This document shows, piece after piece, positions 6,464-11,204 of a stretch of DNA of 11,204 bases. Both the position numbers and the translations under genes were made by a program. The notes under the pieces were generated by a model, which did no database searches, was not told the origin of the DNA, and saw only the letters and a list, made by a program, of their open reading frames with translations. Each line of letters opens with the position of its first letter. Position 1 is the stretch's first letter. Origin of the DNA: JBEINZ01 sp040377825 (lineage in GTDB: Bacteria; Pseudomonadota; Alphaproteobacteria; Rhizobiales; Ancalomicrobiaceae). Location of the stretch: positions 1 to 11,204 of the forward strand of contig JBEINZ010000085.1 of NCBI GenBank assembly GCA_040377825.1, written 5' to 3'.

Positions 6464-7030
6464 TCAATCCCGGGCGCGTTCCACGTAGCTGCCGTCTTCC
6501 GTCATGACGACGACGCGCGTGCCCGAGGCGACATGAGGCGGGACCATCGTGCGGACGCCGTTGGCGAGCATGGCGGGCTTGTAGGATGACGATGCGGTCT
6601 GGCCCTTTACCGTGGGCTCGGTGTCGACAATCTCGAGGATCACGCGCTGCGGCAACTCAATGGAGACCGGAACGCCTTGATAAAGCGACAGCTTCACTTC
6701 CATGTTCTCGGCGAGATAAACAGTCTGGTCGCCGATCACGTCCTTTGGAACCACGACCTGCTCATAATTCTCCTGATTCATGAACGTGAAGCCTTCGGCA
6801 TCCTCATAGAGGTAGACGTAGGTGCGTTCATCCAGGAAAGCGCGCTCAACCTGCTCAGTGGTCTTCCAGCGCTCGGAAACCTTCACACCGTCAGCGATGC
6901 GGCGCATGTCGACCTGGGTCGTTGGCGTGCCCTTGCCGGGATGGAAGCTTTCGGCGGATAAAACGACGTAGAGCTTGCCGTCCATCTCGACGACATTGCC
7001 TTTACGAAGCGATTGTGCGTTGACCTTCAC
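6464..7030 (-). CDS. efp: Translation elongation factor P
   Basis: EF-P binds between the P and E sites of the ribosome and restarts ribosomes stalled on proline runs; it is cytoplasmic. The 188 residues show the three-domain plan: KOW-like domain I (1-64), OB domain II (about 67-125) and C-terminal OB domain III ending GTRVVVMTEDGSYVERARD. The tip of domain I, HPGKGTP, carries Lys33 in the position of E. coli Lys34, the residue that EpmA loads with beta-lysine; the oppositely oriented epmA supports that this lysine is so modified. The start is GTG, with AAGG nine bases upstream (7040-7043). A likely promoter lies at 7117-7145. No strong terminator is visible downstream. Confidence 0.97.
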   Translation of the reverse strand: MKVNAQSLRKGNVVEMDGKLYVVLSAESFHPGKGTPTTQVDMRRIADGVKVSERWKTTEQVERAFLDERTYVYLYEDAEGFTFMNQENYEQVVVPKDVIGDQTVYLAENMEVKLSLYQGVPVSIELPQRVILEIVDTEPTVKGQTASSSYKPAMLANGVRTMVPPHVASGTRVVVMTEDGSYVERARD

Positions 7031-7057
7031 GGGACCTAACCTTCGGCTGGAGCAAAG

Positions 7058-7086
7058 TCCGATCAGCGTGTCTGGACCCGATCGGA
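7058..7086 (-). promoter_or_regulatory. Hairpin in the efp leader, loop complementary to the start region
   Basis: TCCGATC (7086-7080) and GATCGGA (7064-7058) on the minus strand form seven perfect pairs around a 15-base loop. The loop contains GGGTCC (7079-7074), which can pair at five of six positions with GGTCCC (7036-7031) directly before the GTG start of efp, giving a possible pseudoknot. No family of riboswitch or leader is recognised; that it controls efp is speculation. Confidence 0.3.
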
Positions 7087-7095
7087 AAAGACATT

Positions 7096-7185
7096 CTACG
7101 ACGCATCCTGTATCGCGTTATCCAGATAGCGCTCCAAGGCGTCAACATGCGCTAACCCGGACATCGACGTGCGATGCGGGTTCAT
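7096..7185 (-). CDS. Possible 29-residue small ORF upstream of efp
   Basis: On the same strand as efp, an ATG at 7185 is preceded by AGGAG (7193-7197) with a seven-base spacer, the best Shine-Dalgarno match of the area. The frame gives MNPHRTSMSGL, then a helix-like HVDALERYLDNAIQDAS and a TAG stop 65 bases before efp. I do not recognise the peptide, and it has no proline run that would make it an obvious EF-P sensor. Against it, the likely efp promoter (7117-7145) lies inside this frame, so an mRNA starting there would not include its start codon; a promoter further upstream would be needed. It could be a leader peptide, a small protein, or chance. Confidence 0.3.
   Translation of the reverse strand: MNPHRTSMSGLAHVDALERYLDNAIQDAS
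7117..7145 (-). promoter_or_regulatory. efp: Probable sigma-70-type promoter of efp
   Basis: On the minus strand TTGACG (7145-7140, five of six matches to the -35 consensus) is followed after exactly 17 bases by GATAAC (7122-7117, four of six matches to the -10). Transcription would begin near 7110, giving a leader of roughly 80 bases that contains the 7058-7086 hairpin. This is the best promoter match I see in the window. Confidence 0.5.
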
Positions 7186-7231
7186 TCGGCGTCTCCTCTG
7201 ACATCTTCGAAGGCATAAGGGAAGTGGCTTG

Positions 7232-8275
7232 ATGACGGATGCGTCGCGCTGGTGGTCGAAAGAGCGGCATTCCGACCGAAAACCGCTGCTAGCCGCGCGC
7301 GGCGCGATCAAGTCCGCGTTGCGCCGCTGGTTCGAGACGGAGGGATTTTCCGAGGTCGAGTGCCCTGCCCTCCAGGTCTCTCCGGGTAATGAAGCGCATC
7401 TCCATGCCTTTTCGACCGATCTTATGGGCCCCGACGGCGGAGTTCGGCCCCGCTATCTGCATACGTCTCCCGAGTTCACCATGAAGAAACTGCTCGCCGC
7501 CGGCGAGACACGCATCTTCGATTTTGCGCGCGTCTATCGCAATCGAGAACGAACAGCGCTGCATCACCCCGAGTTTACGCTGCTGGAATGGTATCGGGCC
7601 GACGCGGGCTACCAGCAGCTCATGGAGGACTGCGGCGCGATTTTGGCGCTGGCCGCCGACACCACTGGCGCGCAACGGCTGCTTTATCGTGATCGGAGCG
7701 CCGATCCACAGATCGCGCCGGAGCGCATCACGGTCGCCCAAGCGTTCGCATCTTTCGCAGGTATCGATCTCTTGGCCACGCTCGATGACAAAGGCGCGCC
7801 GGATCGCGCGGCGCTCGCCGCGCAAGTGCGCGCCGCCGGTATTCGCATCGGAGAGGATGACACGTGGACCGACATCTATTCCCGCGTGCTGGTGGAGAAG
7901 ATCGAGCCGCGTCTCGGGATCGGCCGGGCAACGGTGCTTTACGAATATCCCGCCTGCGAGGCCGCGCTCTCCCGGCGCACGCCTCACGACGTCCGCATCG
8001 CCGAACGTTTCGAGCTCTATGCATGCAGCGTCGAACTCGCCAATGCCTTCGGCGAATTGACCGATGCGGTCGAGCAACGGCGGCGCTTCGAGGACGAGAT
8101 GGCCGAGAAGCAGCGCATCTACGGCGAGAGCTACCCCATCGACGAGGATTTTCTCGCCGCGCTCCAGCAAATGCCCGAGGCAAGCGGCATCGCGCTTGGC
8201 TTCGACCGATTGGTCATGCTTGCAACCGGCGCGACGCGCATCGAGGACGTGCTATGGGCGCCCGTTGAAGGCTGA
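7232..8275 (+). CDS. epmA: EpmA, EF-P beta-lysylation protein (LysRS paralog)
   Basis: EpmA (PoxA, GenX) activates (R)-beta-lysine with ATP and attaches it to the tip lysine of EF-P. The 347 residues are a class II lysyl-tRNA synthetase catalytic core without the N-terminal tRNA-binding domain, as in the family (E. coli 325). Seen motifs: the motif 1 region FSEVECPALQVSPGNE (39-54), TSPEFTMKKLL (78-88), motif 2 FARVYRNRERTALHHPEFTLLEWYR (98-122) and motif 3 GIALGFDRLVML (319-330). Ala321 appears to match E. coli Ala298, the position where LysRS has Gly and which favours beta-lysine. ATG 7232 is chosen over the adjoining TTG 7229; AAGGGAAG (7217-7224) supplies the ribosome binding site. It is divergent from its substrate gene efp and ends eight bases from the end of apt. 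epmB, whose product makes beta-lysine, is absent here. Confidence 0.95.
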   Translation: MTDASRWWSKERHSDRKPLLAARGAIKSALRRWFETEGFSEVECPALQVSPGNEAHLHAFSTDLMGPDGGVRPRYLHTSPEFTMKKLLAAGETRIFDFARVYRNRERTALHHPEFTLLEWYRADAGYQQLMEDCGAILALAADTTGAQRLLYRDRSADPQIAPERITVAQAFASFAGIDLLATLDDKGAPDRAALAAQVRAAGIRIGEDDTWTDIYSRVLVEKIEPRLGIGRATVLYEYPACEAALSRRTPHDVRIAERFELYACSVELANAFGELTDAVEQRRRFEDEMAEKQRIYGESYPIDEDFLAALQQMPEASGIALGFDRLVMLATGATRIEDVLWAPVEG

Positions 8276-8283
8276 CGCGACGT

Positions 8284-8811
8284 TTAATGCCCAGCGAATT
8301 CGATCAGCGTGCGCACGTCGACCCCCATGGCGCGCAGCTTCTCCGCGCCGCCGAGATCCGGCAGATCGATGATGAAACACGCAGCCACGATCTCCGCCCC
8401 GATGTTGCGCATGAGCTGACAGGCCGCCGTCGCCGTTCCGCCGGTGGCGATCAGGTCGTCGACCAGAAGGACGCGTTCGCCGGCGAGAATCGCGTCCTCA
8501 TGGACTTCCATCTCGTCGACGCCATATTCGAGCGAATAGGCGATGCGGACCGTTGCGTGCGGCAACTTCCCCTTCTTGCGGATCGGCACGAAGCCGGCGG
8601 AAATCTGGTGCGCGATGGCCCCGCCGAGAATGAAACCGCGCGCCTCGATTCCCGCGACCTTGTCGATCTTCTGTCCGGCATAAGGCTGCACCAGTTCGTC
8701 GACGGCACGCCGAAAGGCCCGGGCGTCGCCGAGCAGCGTAGTGATGTCGCGGAATAAAATTCCGGGCTTCGGATAGTCCGGGATGGTGCGAATGGCGTCC
8801 TTGAGGTCCAT
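8284..8811 (-). CDS. apt: Adenine phosphoribosyltransferase
   Basis: Apt condenses adenine with PRPP to AMP in purine salvage, in the cytoplasm. The 175 residues are of normal family length. The PRPP-binding signature is intact at 113-127, RVLLVDDLIATGGTA, with Asp118, Asp119 and the TGGT phosphate loop 123-126. The N-terminal hood has IPDYPKPGILFRDITTLL (10-27), and IEARGFILG at 55-63 is the type I PRTase loop typical of Apt. It starts eight bases after the mtnP stop with only a weak ribosome binding site of its own, so translation is probably coupled to mtnP. MtnP yields adenine, the substrate of Apt, so the pair is a short salvage pathway. It ends back-to-back with epmA, with no terminator between them. 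Confidence 0.96.
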   Translation of the reverse strand: MDLKDAIRTIPDYPKPGILFRDITTLLGDARAFRRAVDELVQPYAGQKIDKVAGIEARGFILGGAIAHQISAGFVPIRKKGKLPHATVRIAYSLEYGVDEMEVHEDAILAGERVLLVDDLIATGGTATAACQLMRNIGAEIVAACFIIDLPDLGGAEKLRAMGVDVRTLIEFAGH

Positions 8812-8819
8812 GGTCTCGG

Positions 8820-9698
8820 TCAGCCTTTTTGGAGAATACGGGCGGCAACGGCGTCGAGCTTGCCAAGCAACGCCGGATCGCGCCGATCCTCGGCGGTCAT
8901 GATCGCGTTATCGAGCGCTCGGTCGGAGCCAATCGGGCAGGCCGGATGCTCTGCGGGGAAATCAGCCGCAAACCGCGCGACAAGCCGGCGAGCCTTGTCG
9001 GCGTTGGTCTTGAGTACGCGGATCACCTGCGCGACATCGACATGGTCGTGTCCGGAATGCCAAGCATCAAAGTCGGTGACCATCGCCACGGTCGCGTAAG
9101 GGACCTCCGCCTCGCGTGCCAGCTTCGCCTCCGGCATATTTGTCATGCCGATAATGTCAAAGCCCTGTGCCTTGTAGGCGCGACTTTCAGCAAGCGTGGA
9201 GAATTGCGGCCCCTCCATGCAGACATAGGTCCCGCCGCGCGAGACGGCGATTGCTTCAGCGAGGGCCGCGGCCGCCAGCCGCTCCATCAACAGCGGACTG
9301 GTCGGTTGACCAAAGGCAACATGCGCGACGCAGCCGGCGCCAAAGAACGACGAGGGTCGCCTAAAGGTCCTATCGACGAACTGGTCGATGAGGACGAAGG
9401 ATCCAGGCGGCAGTTCCTCGCGATAGGATCCGACCGCGGAGACCGAGACGATATCGGTAACGCCCGCGCGCTTCATCGCGTCGATGTTGGCGCGATAATC
9501 GATATCGGACGGGGAGAAGCGATGGCCGCGTCCATGGCGCGGCAGAAAAACGATCGGGCGACCGCCGATCTCGCCGAACAGCAGCGCATCCGACGGCGTC
9601 CCCCAGGGGCTCTCAACCGTTTCCCAGCGGCCGTTCGTCAGGCCGGGCAGATCGTACAGACCCGAGCCGCCGATGATCCCAATGACCGATCTGGCCAT
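8820..9698 (-). CDS. mtnP: S-methyl-5'-thioadenosine phosphorylase
   Basis: MtnP splits methylthioadenosine, a by-product of polyamine and homoserine-lactone synthesis, with phosphate into adenine and methylthioribose-1-phosphate. The protein (292 residues) belongs to the trimeric PNP/MTAP family: phosphate-binding GGSG (10-13) and RHG (54-56), EGPQFSTLAESRAY (162-175), MTNMPEAKLAREA (185-197) and VTDFDAW (207-213). Asp209 and Asp211 match human MTAP Asp220 and Asp222, which select 6-aminopurines over the 6-oxopurines of PNP. Two starts are possible: ATG 9707 and ATG 9698. A GGGGGG run (9709-9714) lies one base before the first but ten before the second, so I take 9698. The C-terminal tail is about 20 residues longer than the human enzyme's. 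It follows the terminator of the cytochrome genes and so needs its own promoter in 9708-9803, where I see no clear one. Confidence 0.93.
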   Translation of the reverse strand: MARSVIGIIGGSGLYDLPGLTNGRWETVESPWGTPSDALLFGEIGGRPIVFLPRHGRGHRFSPSDIDYRANIDAMKRAGVTDIVSVSAVGSYREELPPGSFVLIDQFVDRTFRRPSSFFGAGCVAHVAFGQPTSPLLMERLAAAALAEAIAVSRGGTYVCMEGPQFSTLAESRAYKAQGFDIIGMTNMPEAKLAREAEVPYATVAMVTDFDAWHSGHDHVDVAQVIRVLKTNADKARRLVARFAADFPAEHPACPIGSDRALDNAIMTAEDRRDPALLGKLDAVAARILQKG

Positions 9699-9803
9699 GA
9701 TCGCCATGCCCCCCGTTTGCCGCCAAAATGAAATTGGAGTTTCGCCATTTGCCGCGTTTGCGCAAGCGGCTTGGTGTATTCAAGACGCGGTGGCGGGCGC
9801 CCG

Positions 9804-9829
9804 AAAAAAGGGGCCATATAGGCCCCTTT
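9804..9829 (-). terminator. Intrinsic terminator of the cytochrome bc1 genes
   Basis: On the minus strand AAAGGGGCC (9829-9821) pairs perfectly with GGCCCCTTT (9815-9807) around a five-base loop, and the T-run TTTTTT ends at 9804. It starts 47 bases after the cytochrome c1 stop. On the plus strand the A/T flanks make it only a weak terminator. It separates the respiratory genes from mtnP-apt. Confidence 0.9.
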
Positions 9830-9875
9830 CCACATAACGATCGATCCGGACGCCTTATTGTTCAGCGTGCCGCTG

Positions 9876-10754
9876 TCAGTGCGGGACTGCCGACCACACC
9901 TTGCGCTTTGTGAAGTATAGCAGTCCGGAAAACACCAAGAGGAACAAGAAAACCTTGAATCCTGTCGACTTGCGCTCTTCCAGCATCGGCTCCGCAGCCC
10001 ACATCAAAAAGGCTGCCACATCTTTCGAATACTGCTCAACCGTAGTCGGCGTTCCGTCAGTGTACTCAATTTGCCCGTCAGAAACCGGCTTCGCCATGGC
10101 GATGCAGGTCCCTGCAAGGAAGGCAGAATTGTAGTAAAGGCCATCGCCGCAAGCCGCGTCCTTGGGGGCATCCTTATAGCCGTTCAGCAGCGCGTGCAGG
10201 TAGTCTGGGCCGCTTTCCTGGTAAAGTGAGAACCCGTCGAGGATGAACCAGGGAAAGCCGCGCGGCGCCGCGCGGGCTTTTGCTATCAGCGACAGATCCG
10301 GCGGCAACGCGCCGTTATTGGCCGAACGCGCGACTTGTTCGTTGGGGAACGGCGAAGGGAACCGATCGGACGGTCGCGCCGCGCGTTCGAACATTTCGCC
10401 CTGATCGTTGGGTCCGTCCTGCACCTTGAAGGTTGCGGCGAGAGCCTTGACCTGCTCTTCGGTGAAGCCGGGCCCACCCTTTTGGGCTAGCGTACGGAAC
10501 GACACGAACTTCATGGAATGACAGGCGGCGCAGGCCTCCTTGTAGATCTTATAGCCGCGCTGCAGTTGGGCCTTGTCGAACTTGCCGAACGGTCCGGCGA
10601 AGGTCCAACTCATTTCCTCGATCTGAGGCACATGTGCCCCGGCGCTGGATGCCGGAGCGGTCAGCCCCATGAACGCGGCGGTCGCCAAGCCGATGGAAAG
10701 GGATGCCGCCAGAACCTGACGGGCCAATGGAACGGACTTATTTGTTGTTTGCAT
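9876..10754 (-). CDS. petC: Cytochrome c1 of the bc1 complex
   Basis: Cytochrome c1 takes electrons from the Rieske protein and passes them to a c-type cytochrome at the periplasmic face of complex III. The 292 residues begin with a signal peptide (hydrophobic about 14-31, probable cleavage SSA|G after residue 38). The heme is bound by CAACH (Cys75, Cys78, His79), and Met220 in the IAMAKPV motif is the sixth ligand. Gly-rich FGKFDKAQLQRGYKIYKEAC (56-75) is typical of the family. One C-terminal anchor (about 266-281), followed by KRK, fixes it in the membrane. Cys202 and Cys217 may form a disulfide like the one known in Rhodobacter. GGAGA lies six bases before the ATG. It follows cytochrome b by 24 bases as a separate gene, not the b-c1 fusion (fbcH) of Bradyrhizobium. 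Confidence 0.96.
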   Translation of the reverse strand: MQTTNKSVPLARQVLAASLSIGLATAAFMGLTAPASSAGAHVPQIEEMSWTFAGPFGKFDKAQLQRGYKIYKEACAACHSMKFVSFRTLAQKGGPGFTEEQVKALAATFKVQDGPNDQGEMFERAARPSDRFPSPFPNEQVARSANNGALPPDLSLIAKARAAPRGFPWFILDGFSLYQESGPDYLHALLNGYKDAPKDAACGDGLYYNSAFLAGTCIAMAKPVSDGQIEYTDGTPTTVEQYSKDVAAFLMWAAEPMLEERKSTGFKVFLFLLVFSGLLYFTKRKVWSAVPH

Positions 10755-10778
10755 CGATTGTCTCCGAATCCGCTCGCC

Positions 10779-11204
10779 TCAAGCCTTGGTCTCGGGTGCC
10801 GCAACCGCACCCTTGGGTAGCCCGCTGCCGCTCTTCGTCAGGATCGCTTCACTGATTGAAGTGGGCAGAGGCTTCGGCGTCTCGATGAGACCAAGCACCG
10901 GCAGGATGATCAGAAAATGGGCGAAGTAGTACGCAGTCAGCACCTGCGACCAAATCACGTAAGCACCTTCCGCCGGCTTAGAGCCAAGGTAGCCAAGACC
11001 GATGCACACAAGCACGAAGGCCCAGAAAAACTGCTTGTAAAGCGGCCGGAAGGTCGCCGAGCGAACTTTCGAGGTGTCGAGCCACGGAACGATAAACAGA
11101 ACGACGATGGCACCGAACATTGCCATAACGCCGCCGAGCTTTGAGGGGATCGCTCGCAGGATCGCGTAGAACGGCAGGAAGTACCATTCCGGCACGATAT
11201 GCGC
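10779..11204 (-). CDS. petB: Cytochrome b of the bc1 complex (C-terminal part, cut by window edge)
   Basis: The last 141 residues of cytochrome b, the membrane core that oxidises quinol at the outer site and carries electrons across the membrane. The visible part opens with AHIVPEWYFLPFYAILRAIP: PEWY is the hallmark of the quinol oxidation site. Three transmembrane helices follow (about 24-42, 59-75 and 83-106 of this piece), matching the last helices of the family, then a poorly conserved tail ending in PETKA. The frame runs without a stop to the window end, so the start, the heme-binding histidines and the Rieske gene (expected just upstream) lie outside. It precedes petC by 24 bases in one operon. 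Confidence 0.95.
   Translation of the reverse strand, partial: AHIVPEWYFLPFYAILRAIPSKLGGVMAMFGAIVVLFIVPWLDTSKVRSATFRPLYKQFFWAFVLVCIGLGYLGSKPAEGAYVIWSQVLTAYYFAHFLIILPVLGLIETPKPLPTSISEAILTKSGSGLPKGAVAAPETKA

Noticed and set aside
6326..6589. 87-codon plus-strand frame running into efp
   Set aside because: Overlaps the end of efp in antisense, has no ribosome binding site and resembles nothing known.
7289..8170. 293-codon open frame on the minus strand opposite epmA
   Set aside because: Shadow of epmA: no recognisable motif, while the opposite strand carries all class II synthetase motifs.
8829..9731. 300-codon open frame on the plus strand opposite mtnP
   Set aside because: Antisense to a well-supported phosphorylase; composition is that of a shadow frame with no domain.
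9708..9803. Promoter for mtnP, for example CTTGCG-17-GAAACT on the minus strand
   Set aside because: Both boxes match poorly; a promoter must exist after the terminator, but the sequence alone does not place it.
1..11204. tRNA genes, CRISPR arrays, insertion sequences, toxin-antitoxin or defence genes
   Set aside because: No cloverleaf, regular repeat array, transposase motif or related domain was seen on reading both strands; the window is mostly housekeeping genes.

Overview
The window is a stretch of alphaproteobacterial chromosome, most likely Hyphomicrobiales (Rhizobiales). The reasons are the GC-rich, GC3-biased coding, the uvrC-pgsA-moaD-moaE order, a bc1 complex gene pair followed by a methylthioadenosine phosphorylase / adenine phosphoribosyltransferase pair, and an EF-P with an EpmA-type modifying enzyme. 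I cannot resolve the genus. I see no mobile element, CRISPR array, rRNA or tRNA. All recognised genes look intact; only cytochrome b is cut, by the window edge.

Left third (1-3748, plus strand): an AT-rich leader without a convincing gene, then uvrC (nucleotide excision repair nuclease), pgsA (phosphatidylglycerophosphate synthase), moaD and moaE (the two subunits of molybdopterin synthase). moaD and moaE are tightly coupled: the moaE ribosome binding site lies on the codons of MoaD's catalytic Gly-Gly tail.

Middle (3781-6034, minus strand): a sulfur pair. An exported two-domain rhodanese is transcribed first, then a YeeE/YedE (TsuA-type) inner-membrane transporter that keeps the four cysteines matching those of the thiosulfate channel TsuA. 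A strong hairpin sits between them. A 429-base gap without a recognisable gene follows (6035-6463).

Right of centre (6464-8275): efp (minus) and epmA (plus) are divergent, so translation factor P and the ligase that modifies its lysine share one 201-base control region. On the efp side that region holds a good sigma-70-like promoter, a leader hairpin, and a short 29-codon ORF with a strong Shine-Dalgarno sequence. The enzyme that makes beta-lysine (EpmB) is not in the window.

Right end (8284-11204, minus strand): cytochrome b (C-terminal part) and cytochrome c1 of the bc1 complex end at a textbook intrinsic terminator. Then come mtnP and apt, 8 bases apart, which act in sequence: MtnP releases adenine from methylthioadenosine and Apt converts it to AMP.

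I find no clearly undescribed system. The parts most worth a second look are the exported rhodanese plus TsuA-like transporter, the efp leader, and the missing epmB.
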